Part shown: in pieces, positions 50,048 to 58,075 of the stretch
Layout of the letters: every line of letters starts with the position of its first letter
Numbering within the stretch: position 1 is the first letter of the stretch
Assembly (NCBI RefSeq): GCF_014648075.1
Contig: NZ_BMQK01000008.1
Location: 186,001 to 250,000 of the forward strand
Reading direction: 5' to 3'
Origin: Streptomyces ruber
GTDB lineage: Bacteria; Actinomycetota; Actinomycetes; Streptomycetales; Streptomycetaceae
DNA length: 64,000 nt
Position numbers and translations under genes: made by a program
Notes under the pieces: generated by a model
Told to the model about the DNA's origin: nothing
The model's input: only the letters and a program-made list of their open reading frames with translations
Databases searched by the model: none

Positions 50048-50821
50048 TCAGTCCTGCCGGTCCGGCACCACGCGGCGGCCTGCCCGGGAACCTCGGTAGG
50101 CGGCGCGGCGGATCGCGGCCAGGGTGCCGCCCGGGGCGAATCCGGGGGCGCTGTGCGCGTAGACGTCGAAGCCCGGGCTGTCCTCCTGCCGTACGGGCAG
50201 GGGCTCCCGCACCGTCAGTAGGGCGAACGCGCGCCACGCGCCGCGCCGCGACCGGCCGGAGGGCGCGGCGCACAGGTCGAGGACCAGCGGGCCGCCGGCC
50301 AGGGCCTCCCGCAGACTCGCCGGGTCGGCGTGCACGGGTGCCTGCCGGGTACGGCGCGGGAAGGCGGCCAGCAGACAGGAACGGCCGCCGATCCGGTAGG
50401 ACAGCAGACTGGAACAGGGTCCGCTCAGCGCGTCCACGCGCGGCAGCGGCAGATGCCGGGTGATCCGGCCCCGGCCGCTGCTGGTGAGGAGCAGGTCGAG
50501 GGTGCCGTCGGCCCGTTCCACGCGTACGGCGAGACCGAGCGCGTCGGGCAGCCGCCGCGGCAGGCCCGCCGCCCGCGACAGGCGCACCGTGGCCGGGTAC
50601 CGGCCGGGTGCGTCCAGCCACGGCGCGCCCCACGGCCCGCCCCCGTCGTCCACGACCTCCAGCTCGGCCGTGCAGGTCAGCCCCTGCGGGTGCAGCGCGG
50701 GGGCGCCGCGCAGCCGGGCGAGCGAACGGAAACCGGCCTCGGCCGCGGCCAGAGGCCGGAGCGGGGTCCGGGGCAGGGTTCGGGGTCCTGGTGTCACGGA
50801 CCGGACCACCCGCTCTCCCAC
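50048..50821 (-). CDS. Catalase-fold-like protein
   Basis: 257-residue protein whose order of elements (LHPQGLTCTAELEV, YPATVRLSRAAGLPRRLPDA, LGLAVRVERADGTLDLLLTS) recalls the heme-catalase beta-barrel core found in mini-catalase/allene-oxide-synthase-like proteins. The catalytic His-Asn pair and a proximal Tyr are not clear, so heme binding is uncertain. GTG at 50821 with GGAGGA; it overlaps the 46-aa gene by 28 bp in another frame. Third gene of the cysteine dioxygenase operon. Function unknown. Confidence 0.6.
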   Translation of the reverse strand: MGERVVRSVTPGPRTLPRTPLRPLAAAEAGFRSLARLRGAPALHPQGLTCTAELEVVDDGGGPWGAPWLDAPGRYPATVRLSRAAGLPRRLPDALGLAVRVERADGTLDLLLTSSGRGRITRHLPLPRVDALSGPCSSLLSYRIGGRSCLLAAFPRRTRQAPVHADPASLREALAGGPLVLDLCAAPSGRSRRGAWRAFALLTVREPLPVRQEDSPGFDVYAHSAPGFAPGGTLAAIRRAAYRGSRAGRRVVPDRQD

Positions 50822-50934
50822 GCCTTGCGCTCCTCCTTCTCTGCTTTCTCTTCTGCCTCTTCTTTCTCCTGCGGAGCCGTCTCCGGCCCGTCGTCCGGCT
50901 TCTCGTCGGTCCGGGACGGGGTCTGCTCGCTCAT
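50794..50934 (-). CDS. 46-aa Glu/Lys-rich small protein
   Basis: Very short gene: MSEQTPSRTDEKPDDGPETA followed by a charged helix (QEKEEAEEKAEKEERKA) and the end WESGWSGP. The ATG overlaps the cysteine dioxygenase stop (ATGA) and the 3' end overlaps the start of the catalase-fold gene, so translation of all three is linked. Composition resembles small stress-induced hydrophilic proteins. It may also serve only to couple translation. Confidence 0.5.
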   Translation of the reverse strand: MSEQTPSRTDEKPDDGPETAPQEKEEAEEKAEKEERKAWESGWSGP

Positions 50935-51494
50935 GGCCCTCCTTCGTCGGTGTCCGCGTCGGGCGGCTTCGTGCTCGGGGTGCCCTGACGGCCCTTGGGC
51001 GACAGGTGCTCGTCGGACGGCGTGGGCACCCGGTGCAGCAGTCCGTCGTCCTGCTCGCCGTACTGGCCGGTGCTCACCAGCGGCGGCGAGTAGGCGTGGA
51101 CGGTGACCGTCGGGCCCGCGCCGGGTTCCCGGCGCATGCGGTGGATGAAGGTCTCGTCGAAGCAGAACCCCTCCCCCGTCGGCACCCGGGTGCCCACCGG
51201 CCGGTGGCCGAGGCGCAGGTGTTCGTGCCGGATCGCGCCGCGCGCCACGTGCACCGCGCCGGCCGAGTGGTCGTGGTCGTGGTACCCGGTGTCGTGGTCG
51301 TCACTCGTCCACTGCAGGACCCACACGCCCAGGTGCTCGTCGAGGAAGACCTCCGCGTAACCGCGCTCGCCGGTGCGGTGCGGCAACAGGTCAGTCCAGA
51401 GCTCCTCCGCCTCGGCGACGGCTCTGGCCACCGACTGGAGTTCCTGCCCGTCCAGCACTCGTCCGGGCGGGGGGAACGGCAGTCGTCCCGTCAT
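50931..51494 (-). CDS. Cysteine dioxygenase, type I (cupin)
   Basis: 187-residue cupin. Iron ligands H72 and H74 (GYHDHDHSAG) and H133 (TVHAYSPPL, with the conserved Tyr) match bacterial cysteine dioxygenases, which oxidise cysteine to cysteine sulfinate. The usual RxPxGE-like segment is PTGEGFCFDETFIH. It has a longer C-terminal tail than typical. ATG at 51494, about 40 bp after a sigma-B-like promoter. First gene of a three-gene coupled unit; a link to thiol and redox stress fits. Confidence 0.88.
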   Translation of the reverse strand: MTGRLPFPPPGRVLDGQELQSVARAVAEAEELWTDLLPHRTGERGYAEVFLDEHLGVWVLQWTSDDHDTGYHDHDHSAGAVHVARGAIRHEHLRLGHRPVGTRVPTGEGFCFDETFIHRMRREPGAGPTVTVHAYSPPLVSTGQYGEQDDGLLHRVPTPSDEHLSPKGRQGTPSTKPPDADTDEGGP

Positions 51495-51537
51495 CGGTCA
51501 CCACCTCCCGCCGGTCGTGCTCCTTGCGGTCGGCCGG

Positions 51538-51563
51538 GTACCCCTGGTGGCCTGTCATCACTC
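51538..51563 (-). promoter_or_regulatory. Sigma-B-like promoter for the cysteine dioxygenase operon
   Basis: Minus strand: GAGT (51563-51560), 16 bases, GGGTAC (51543-51538). Third match in 8 kb to the GNNT-N14-16-GGGTAC pattern, this one on the opposite strand. Confidence 0.62.
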
Positions 51564-51592
51564 CCGGCGCACCGGCATCGGTGACGGGCCGG

Positions 51593-52051
51593 CTACGGGT
51601 TCTCCCAGGACGCCGGTTCCGCCGCCAGCTCCCGTACGGGCGCGGGGAGGGCGTCCGCCGCGATGTCCGCGAGCGTGACGCCCTCCAGGATGCGCCGCAC
51701 GTTGGCCCGCACCGCGACCCACAGCGGCAGCAGCGGCGCGGCCGGACCGGTGTACGACAGCCGGTTCGGCCGCTCGCCGCGGACGGAGACGATCGGCCCG
51801 TCCACGGCGCGGATGACATCGGCGACGGTGATCTCCGCGGCGGGCCGGGCCAGCCGGTAGCCGCCGCTGCCGCCGCGCCGGCTGCTGACCAGTCCGCCGC
51901 GCCGCAGATCGCCGAGGATGCCCTCCAGGAACTTGTGCGGGATGCCCTGGGCGAGGGCGACGGCCTCCGTCTTCACCGGCTCGTCGCCCTGTCGCACCGC
52001 CACTTCCAGCATCGCCCGTACCGCGTAGTCCGCCCGCGCAGAGATCCTCAT
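51593..52051 (-). CDS. Rrf2-family regulator without cysteines
   Basis: 152-residue winged-HTH regulator (MRISARADYAVRAMLEVAVR, HKFLEGILGDLRRGGLVSSR, RGGSGGYRLARP). IscR and NsrR hold an iron-sulfur cluster with three cysteines; this protein contains no cysteine at all, so it cannot ligate such a cluster that way. Possible alternatives are CymR-like regulators that respond to protein partners or metabolites; the adjacent cysteine dioxygenase makes CymR-like cysteine control an attractive guess. ATG at 52051. It lies between the stress cluster and the arabinose operon. Confidence 0.87.
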   Translation of the reverse strand: MRISARADYAVRAMLEVAVRQGDEPVKTEAVALAQGIPHKFLEGILGDLRRGGLVSSRRGGSGGYRLARPAAEITVADVIRAVDGPIVSVRGERPNRLSYTGPAAPLLPLWVAVRANVRRILEGVTLADIAADALPAPVRELAAEPASWENP

Positions 52052-52079
52052 GGAGTCATTGTCGGGCCGCCGCCGGACC

Positions 52080-53591
52080 TCAGCGCAGGCGGATCACGTT
52101 CCAGGACAGCGGCTCCAGCACGGCGTCCAGCGTGCCGTCCTGCAGGGTGGTGCCCTCCACCGGGTGCGGGGTGACGCGCTCCGGGTCGTCGAGGGTGTTG
52201 CGGGCGTCGGGGTCGGCGTCCGCGAGGGCGCTGTGCTCCACCACCTCGGTGAGGGCGAGGCCGTTGAGAGCGACCTCCAGCGGCAGCGGCTCGGCGCGGC
52301 CGCGGTTGACCGCGAAGACGGTCACCGAGCCGTCCGCCGCGCGGACGGCCGTGGCGTGCAGCAGGTCCGCCTCGCCGTACTTCTCCGTCGGGTACGTCGG
52401 CGAGTCGACCCGTACGTCCAGGACCTCGCCGCGCCCGTACCGGGAGGCCTGGGAGAAGGGGTAGAAGGTGGTCTGGCGCCAGGCGGGGCCGCCGGGCTCG
52501 GTCATGATCGGGGCGATGACGTTGACGAGCTGGGCGAGGCAGGCGACCGTCACCCGGTCGGCGTGCCGCAGCAGCGCGATGAGCAGCGAGCCGAAGACGA
52601 CCGCGTCGAGCACGCTGTAGTTGTCCTCGAGGAGGCGCGGGGCCTCGGGCCAGTCGAGCGGGTTCTCCGCGGCCTCCTTCTGGTGTTCCAGCAGGTACCA
52701 GACGTTCCACTCGTCGAAGGAGAGGTTGATCCTCTTCTTGGACTTGAGCTTGGCGCCGACGTGGTCGCAGGTGGCGACGACGTTCTCGATGAAGGACTCC
52801 ATGTCCACGGCCGAGGCGAGGAAGGAGTCCACGTCACCGTCGACGGGCTGGTAGTAGGCGTGCAGCGAGACGTGGTCGACCAGGTCGTACGTCTCCGTCA
52901 GCACCGTCGCCTCCCACTCGGCGAAGGTCGGCATCGACTGGCTCGACGAGCCGCAGGCGACCAGCTCGACGCCCGGGTCGAGCTGCCGCATGGCGCGGGC
53001 GGTCTCGGCGGCGAGCCGCCCGTACTCCTCGGCCGTCTTGTGGCCGGTCTGCCAGGGCCCGTCCATCTCGTTGCCCAGGCACCACAGCCGGATGCCGAAG
53101 GGGTCCTTGTCGCCGTGGGCGGCGCGCAGGTCGGACAGGGCCGTGCCCGAGGGGTGGTTGGCGTACTCCTGCAGTTCGAGCGCCTCGGCGACGCCGCGGG
53201 TGCCGAGGTTGAGCGCCATCATCGGCTCGGCCTGCGGGCCTATCTTCCGCAGGAACGCGATGTACTCGGACAGGCCGAAGCGGTTGGTCTCGGTGGAGCG
53301 CCAGGCGAGGTCCAGGCGGCGCGGGCGTTCGTCCACCGGGCCGACGGAGTCCTCCCACTTGTAGCCGGAGACGAAGTTGCCGCCGGGGTAGCGGATCGCG
53401 GTGACGCCGAGTTCGCGGACGAGGTCCAGGACGTCGGTGCGGATGCCGTCGGTGTCGGCGGAGGGGTGGCCGGGTTCGAAGATGCCGGTGTAGACGCAGC
53501 GGCCGAGGTGTTCCACGAAGGAGCCGAACAGGCGGGGGTCGACCGCGCCGACGGTGAAGGCGGGGTCGAGGGCGAAGCGGGCGGTGCGCAT
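52080..53591 (-). CDS. abfA: GH51 alpha-L-arabinofuranosidase, intracellular
   Basis: 503-residue retaining arabinofuranosidase without signal peptide. Acid/base E175 (LWCLGNEMDGPW) and nucleophile E294 (LSFDEWNVWY); N174 precedes the acid/base as in clan GH-A. N-terminal signature DPRLFGSFVEHLGRCVYTGI. A C-terminal beta-sandwich completes the fold. It frees L-arabinose from imported arabino-oligosaccharides. ATG at 53591 with AAAGGA. Last gene of the importer operon (binding protein, MalF-type, MalG-type, GH51). Confidence 0.95.
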   Translation of the reverse strand: MRTARFALDPAFTVGAVDPRLFGSFVEHLGRCVYTGIFEPGHPSADTDGIRTDVLDLVRELGVTAIRYPGGNFVSGYKWEDSVGPVDERPRRLDLAWRSTETNRFGLSEYIAFLRKIGPQAEPMMALNLGTRGVAEALELQEYANHPSGTALSDLRAAHGDKDPFGIRLWCLGNEMDGPWQTGHKTAEEYGRLAAETARAMRQLDPGVELVACGSSSQSMPTFAEWEATVLTETYDLVDHVSLHAYYQPVDGDVDSFLASAVDMESFIENVVATCDHVGAKLKSKKRINLSFDEWNVWYLLEHQKEAAENPLDWPEAPRLLEDNYSVLDAVVFGSLLIALLRHADRVTVACLAQLVNVIAPIMTEPGGPAWRQTTFYPFSQASRYGRGEVLDVRVDSPTYPTEKYGEADLLHATAVRAADGSVTVFAVNRGRAEPLPLEVALNGLALTEVVEHSALADADPDARNTLDDPERVTPHPVEGTTLQDGTLDAVLEPLSWNVIRLR

Positions 53592-53629
53592 GGTGTCCTT
53601 TCGGGAGGGCGGTTCCGTCTGCGGGTGGG

Positions 53630-54523
53630 TCACTGGCCCGCGAGGCCCGTGTGGGCGACGCCGGCGACGATCTGGCGCTGGAAGAAGACGAAGACGACGA
53701 TCAGCGGCAGGCCCGCCATCAGACCGCCGGCCATGAGCTGGGCCCACTGGATGCCGTAGGAGTTCATGACGGTCGCGATGCCGTTGGGCATGGTCATCAG
53801 GTCGGGGTTGTTGGTCACCATGTACGGCCACAGGAAGTTGTTCCAGGAGCTGATGAAGGTGAAGATGCCGACCGCCGCGAGCGAGGGGCGCGACAGCGGC
53901 AGGACGATCGTGAGGAAGACCCGCCAGCGTCCGGCACCGTCGATGAAGGCGGCCTCCTCCAGCTCCCTTGGGACGCCCTGGAAGAACTTGTAGAGGATGT
54001 AGACCATCGCGGCGGGCGCGCACTGCGGCAGGATCATGCCCCAGTAGGTGTCGACCATGCCCATCTGCTGCACCGTGGTGAACAGGGGTACGCCGAGCAC
54101 GGCCGGGGAGATCATCAGGCCTCCCATCACCACACCCATCAGGGCGCCCTTGCCGCGGAACTCGGTGCGGGCGAAGCCGTATCCGGCGAGCGCGCCGACC
54201 ACCAGCACGACGGTGGTGACGCAGACGGAGACGACGAGGGAGTTCACGAACCAGTTGGTGATGTTGCCGGTCTCGAAGATCGCCTTCCACGCCTGGCCGG
54301 TCCAGTCCCTCGGCAGCCAGTGCGGCGGCACCTCGACGGCCTCGGTCTCCGACTTCAGGGAGGTGAACAGCGCCCAGGCCAGCGGCGAGAGGATCACCAC
54401 GGAGACGGCCGCGCCGAGCAGGGTGAGCACGATCTGGCCGGTCGTCCAGGGCTTACGGACACGGGTACCGGTACGGGCACGGGTGCGGGGCTCGACGCGT
54501 ACCGGTGCGCTGGTGCCGCTCAT
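53630..54523 (-). CDS. Carbohydrate ABC permease, MalG type
   Basis: 297-residue inner-membrane permease of the CUT1 family with six helices; the EAA loop reads EEAAFIDGAGRWRVFLTIVLP. A basic N-terminal tail (RTRARTGTRVRK) precedes the first helix. ATG at 54523 overlaps the stop of the MalF-type gene (ATGA). It pairs with the MalF-type subunit; the ATPase is not encoded here, so the shared MsiK-type ATPase known in Streptomyces probably serves it. Confidence 0.93.
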   Translation of the reverse strand: MSGTSAPVRVEPRTRARTGTRVRKPWTTGQIVLTLLGAAVSVVILSPLAWALFTSLKSETEAVEVPPHWLPRDWTGQAWKAIFETGNITNWFVNSLVVSVCVTTVVLVVGALAGYGFARTEFRGKGALMGVVMGGLMISPAVLGVPLFTTVQQMGMVDTYWGMILPQCAPAAMVYILYKFFQGVPRELEEAAFIDGAGRWRVFLTIVLPLSRPSLAAVGIFTFISSWNNFLWPYMVTNNPDLMTMPNGIATVMNSYGIQWAQLMAGGLMAGLPLIVVFVFFQRQIVAGVAHTGLAGQ

Positions 54524-55455
54524 CGGCCGTCCTCCTCACGGTTGCGCAGCAGCCACATCCGGGCGAGGGCGACGGCCGCGATGAGCACGAAGAAGATGAT
54601 GGAGATCGCGGAGGCATAGCCCACGCGGTAGCTGGTGAAGCCCTCCTCCAGCGTGAACTGCACGAACGTGCGCGTCGAACCCTCGGGGCCCGGCCCGAAG
54701 TCCATCATCACGACCGCCTGGTCGAAGACCTGGAGCGAGGCGAGGACCTGCAGGGCGATGACGAGGCCGGTGATGTTGCGCAGCATCGGCAGCGTGATGT
54801 GGACCATGCGGTGCCAGGCGTTCGCCCCGTCCAGCTCGGCGGCCTCGTACAGGTGCGCGGGGATGCCCTGGAGCGCGGCGAGGTAGAGCAGGAAGCTGAA
54901 GCCGACCGTCCACCACAGGGTGCAGACCACGACGGCGAGCAGGGCGTAGGACGTGTCGCTCAGCCACGGCGTCTCGATGCCGAGGACGTGGTTGACCATG
55001 CCGGTACCGGGGTTGAACAGCCACTGCCACAGGTTGCCCGCGACGGTGGACGGCAGCAGGAACGGCATGAAGAAGCACAGCCGCCACAGCCACTTGCCGC
55101 GCTCGATGTGGTGGGCCAGCATCGCCAGCAGGAAGGCGAGCACGGTGATGCAGGGCACGACCAGGAGCGTGAAGTACGCGCTGTGGCCGAGCGCGTCCCA
55201 CATCAGCTGGTCGCCCAGGGCCTCGCGGTAGTTGTCGAGGCCGACGAAGCGGGCGCCCTCGCCGGAGATGTTGGCGTCGGTGAAGCTGAGCCAGAGGCCG
55301 CGCAGCAGCGGCCAGATCACGAAGAGCGCGAACAGCACGAGGAACGGGGCGACGAACCAGCCGCCGTGCTGGAAGCCCTGTCTGCGGCGGACGGTGGTGC
55401 TCGGCGCGGCGGCCCGCGCGCGGAGTGCGACGACGGTCCCGGCGCTGGTCGTCAT
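54520..55455 (-). CDS. Carbohydrate ABC permease, MalF type
   Basis: 311-residue CUT1 permease with six helices (FVAPFLVLFALFVIWPLLRG first) and the EAA loop YEAAELDGANAWHRMVHITL. ATG at 55455 overlaps the binding-protein stop (ATGA), so all transporter genes are coupled. It forms the translocation path with the MalG-type partner for arabino-oligosaccharides (inferred from the GH51 gene and the shared promoter with the arabinanase). Confidence 0.93.
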   Translation of the reverse strand: MTTSAGTVVALRARAAAPSTTVRRRQGFQHGGWFVAPFLVLFALFVIWPLLRGLWLSFTDANISGEGARFVGLDNYREALGDQLMWDALGHSAYFTLLVVPCITVLAFLLAMLAHHIERGKWLWRLCFFMPFLLPSTVAGNLWQWLFNPGTGMVNHVLGIETPWLSDTSYALLAVVVCTLWWTVGFSFLLYLAALQGIPAHLYEAAELDGANAWHRMVHITLPMLRNITGLVIALQVLASLQVFDQAVVMMDFGPGPEGSTRTFVQFTLEEGFTSYRVGYASAISIIFFVLIAAVALARMWLLRNREEDGR

Positions 55456-56807
55456 CTGCCCGCACCTCCCCGCGCCTGTGCGGCGGTCCTGCCGTCCATG
55501 GGGTTCTTCATGGCGATCAGCTCGGTGAGGACGCCCTTCATCCGGCGGGCGGCGGCGTCCGGCGTGAGGGAGCCCATCGTGGAGGCGCTGACGACGGGGC
55601 CGAGGCGCTGGGCGAGGATGCCGGTGGACCCGGCGAACCACACCTTCGGCTCCGTGGCCTGGTGGTCCATCGCCACGACGTACTCGCTCTGCGGCTTCAG
55701 CGCCCGGTACTCGGGCGAGGACAGGGTCGGCATGTGGGCGGGGATGTGTCCGCCGCCGGCCCACTGCCGGGCGTGCTGGACGACGTAGGCGGCGAGGCGG
55801 TGCGCGGCGTCGTCGGCCGCGCCGCCGCGGCGTGCCTGGTGCGGCAGCACGAAGGAGTGCGACTCGGCGTGGGTGGCCCGCTTGCCGAAGACGGGCGGCA
55901 GCGGGGTCGCGCCGTAGTCGAGCTCCGCGGTGTCGAAGACCGGCACCGACCAGTTGCCCTCCATGGTGAAGGGGGCGCCGTTGACGAACTGTTCGGCGTC
56001 GGCTGCGCCCGCGATCGAGTAGCCGTCGGTGACGTGCCGCCGCAGGAACGCGAGGACCTCGGCGGCCTTGTCGGTGTCGAAGACGACCTCGGTGTCGGCG
56101 GCGTCGAAGTAGGTGCCCGAGAGCTGCTCGTAGAAGGAGACGAAGAACCACCACATGATGTTCTGGTCGTTGGTGTGCAGCCCGAGGGTCTGCAGCCCGT
56201 CCTTCGTGGCCTTCCTGGCCTCGGCGAGTACGTCGAACCACTCGTCGGTCGACGTCACGGGCACCAGCCGCCCGTCGGCGTCCAGGAGTCCCGCCCGGTC
56301 CAGCACGTCCCGGCGGTAGAAGCAGAGCTGGACGTGGATGTCGAGCGGGAGGGCGTAGAGCTCGCCGTCGACGACGGCACGCTTCCACAGCTCGGGGTTG
56401 AAGTCCTCCTCCCGGACGCCGTACTTGCGCAGCAGGCCGACGTCCCAGGGGTCCAGGAGGCGGCCGGGCGAGAATCCGGTGACGCGGCCCAGGTGCATGA
56501 CGCCGAGGTCCGGCGCGCGGTTGCCCGCCGCCGCCATGGCCAGCTTGGTGTAGAAGGGGCTGCCCCACTGGAGGGTGGAGTCCTTCACGTCGATCCCGGG
56601 GTGCTCCGCGCGGAAGGCGTCCAGCATCGCGATCATGTTGTAGCCGTCGCCGCCGCTGAAGAGGTTCCAGTAACGGACCCGGGTGTCCGCGCCGGAGGCG
56701 AGCGCGTCGGCCCCCTGGCCGAGCGCGGCGAAACCGAAGCTGCCCGCGGCGGCGAGGCCGCCCGCCGCGGCGAGGAGTTGTCTGCGATCCAGGTCAGGTC
56801 GTCCCAT
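55452..56807 (-). CDS. Extracellular sugar-binding protein, Tat-exported
   Basis: 451-residue cluster B/D binding protein of a CUT1 importer. A twin-arginine signal (DRRQLLAAAGGLAAAGSFGF) replaces the more usual Sec lipoprotein signal, and there is no lipobox cysteine, so surface retention is unclear. Core: TRVRYWNLFSGGDGYNMIAM, WGSPFYTKLAMAAAGNRAPD, ALPLDIHVQLCFYRRD. ATG at 56807. First gene of the arabino-oligosaccharide operon, whose promoter lies about 100 bp upstream. Confidence 0.9.
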   Translation of the reverse strand: MGRPDLDRRQLLAAAGGLAAAGSFGFAALGQGADALASGADTRVRYWNLFSGGDGYNMIAMLDAFRAEHPGIDVKDSTLQWGSPFYTKLAMAAAGNRAPDLGVMHLGRVTGFSPGRLLDPWDVGLLRKYGVREEDFNPELWKRAVVDGELYALPLDIHVQLCFYRRDVLDRAGLLDADGRLVPVTSTDEWFDVLAEARKATKDGLQTLGLHTNDQNIMWWFFVSFYEQLSGTYFDAADTEVVFDTDKAAEVLAFLRRHVTDGYSIAGAADAEQFVNGAPFTMEGNWSVPVFDTAELDYGATPLPPVFGKRATHAESHSFVLPHQARRGGAADDAAHRLAAYVVQHARQWAGGGHIPAHMPTLSSPEYRALKPQSEYVVAMDHQATEPKVWFAGSTGILAQRLGPVVSASTMGSLTPDAAARRMKGVLTELIAMKNPMDGRTAAQARGGAGR

Positions 56808-56866
56808 TCCCTGCCCTTGCTCTTGGAGGTCGTGTCGAGGTGCGATGCGTGCGTGCCGTACGTCCT

Positions 56867-56934
56867 GTTCGGTATTTCGGATGGTGACCGTAACTTCGGA
56901 CGGTGAACGTAGATTCGAAGCGCACGCGCGTCAA
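56867..56934 (-). promoter_or_regulatory. Arabinose operon promoter with LacI-like operator, copy 2
   Basis: Minus strand: -35 TTGACG (56934-56929), 17-bp spacer, -10 TACGTT (56911-56906). The 29-bp promoter differs from the arabinanase promoter at 42570-42598 in only three bases. Downstream, GTTCGGTATTTCGG (56867-56880) is the reverse complement of the 14-mer at 42519-42532. Two 16-bp imperfect repeats (56885-56900, 56904-56919, period 19) overlap the start region. Confidence 0.8.
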
Positions 56935-57275
56935 TGGGCCCGACAAGACTTTCCGGTGCGCGGCCGGGGATCGGCCCGGACCGGCGGGTGACGCGACCGC
57001 GCGTACATCTCCGGGCACGGGCGGTGAGCGTCGGGTGCCGTACGGCCGGCGGTCGTTCGGCCGAGGGCGACGAAGGCCGGTCTTCCCTGGTGCGGGCGGC
57101 CCCGGGGCACGTACTGTCGGCCCGTGCCCCCTCTCCCGAGACGCGCGCACACATCGAGGCGCGCAGCCCCGGGACCGGCTCCGGCCGGGACGCGCCGCTC
57201 GGTGTCCGCGGCCAGTCGTCCGGTCCGTCCGCCGGTGGTGAGGCGGACGAGGGGGCGAGGGGGCGAGGTGATCGG
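56935..57275 (+). other. Upstream region of the metallopeptidase gene
   Basis: About 340 bp between the arabinose promoter and the chosen start of the ImmA/IrrE-type gene. The peptidase frame is open through it but the amino-acid composition (Arg/Gly/Ser-rich) does not look coding. No promoter of the kinds seen elsewhere in the window is obvious. Confidence 0.4.
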
Positions 57276-58019
57276 ATGGCGATGAGACCGGGAAGCGGCC
57301 GGCGGACGGGCCGCGCGGGGTGGCCGGCGGGCGGCTGGGGCATGTGGGGTGCGGGGGGCGGCCGGGGTACGCGGCGCACGGGGAGTGTGCGGCACGGGAC
57401 TGAGCCCCGGTGCGGAGCGGTGCCTGAGTCCGGGCGCGTCCGGGCGGTCGTCCTGCGCGGCGTCGGCGCCCTCGCCCGCACCCGGGCGGGAGCACGGCTC
57501 GCCGGCGCCCTCGCCGCGTCCCGGACCGGTGCCGCGATGCGCCAACTCGGCGACGGGCTGACCGCCGCGCTGCGGGCCAGGCTCGACGGTCCCGCCGACG
57601 TGCGGGAGGTCTGCGCGGCGCTGTGCGAGGCCATGGGCGAGCGGCGGGGCGGGCGGCGCGTGGACCTCCGGTTCGAGCGGTTCCCCGACGAGATCGAGGT
57701 GACCGGGCTCTGGCTGGAGTTCCGGGACCACGACCTCGTCATCGTCGAGGAACGCGCCGACGCCGCACAGCAACTGGTCATCCTGGGACACGAGTTGTGG
57801 CACATGCACGCCGGGCACTGCCGCCACCCGGCCGACGGTTCCGGCCGGCGCGGGCGCGTGCTCTCGCCCACGCTCCCGGCCGCGCTCCGGCAGGGCGGCA
57901 CTCCCGTCGCCGCCCGGGACGGCTCCCACGCGGCCGACGAACGCGAGGCCGAGGAGTTCGGCCACCGGCTCGCCGCGGACCTGCGCGCCTGGGTGGCGGC
58001 GGACCGCGCCGGCCGGTGA
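57276..58019 (+). CDS. ImmA/IrrE-type metallopeptidase-like protein
   Basis: Zinc metallopeptidase motif HELWHMHAGH (HExxH with a further His) in the segment QQLVILGHELWHMHAGHCRH, preceded by a beta-rich region (GLWLEFRDHDLVIVEERADA). In Streptomyces this family sits beside HTH proteins and is annotated as toxin-like or regulatory protease; no HTH partner is adjacent here. The start is uncertain: ATG 57276 (GAGG upstream) gives 247 residues, whereas ATG 57537 gives the family-typical 160. The first 80 residues from 57276 are low-complexity. Confidence 0.72.
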   Translation: MAMRPGSGRRTGRAGWPAGGWGMWGAGGGRGTRRTGSVRHGTEPRCGAVPESGRVRAVVLRGVGALARTRAGARLAGALAASRTGAAMRQLGDGLTAALRARLDGPADVREVCAALCEAMGERRGGRRVDLRFERFPDEIEVTGLWLEFRDHDLVIVEERADAAQQLVILGHELWHMHAGHCRHPADGSGRRGRVLSPTLPAALRQGGTPVAARDGSHAADEREAEEFGHRLAADLRAWVAADRAGR

Positions 58020-58024
58020 CCGTC

Positions 58025-58072
58025 GCGTCGTATGGGTCTTGCGTCGTACCGGTGTCGCGTCGTACGGGTGTC
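58025..58072. repeat. Three 16-bp tandem repeats
   Basis: GCGTCGTATGGGTCTT, GCGTCGTACCGGTGTC and GCGTCGTACGGGTGTC in a row, then a partial fourth (GCGTC). They fill the 56 bp between the convergent metallopeptidase and lactonase genes. Confidence 0.8.
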
Positions 58073-58075
58073 GCG

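Noticed and set aside
48049..50633. Large frames over the ctaD region on both strands
   Set aside because: The clear twelve-helix CtaD protein occupies one frame; the others lack any recognisable protein and ribosome sites.
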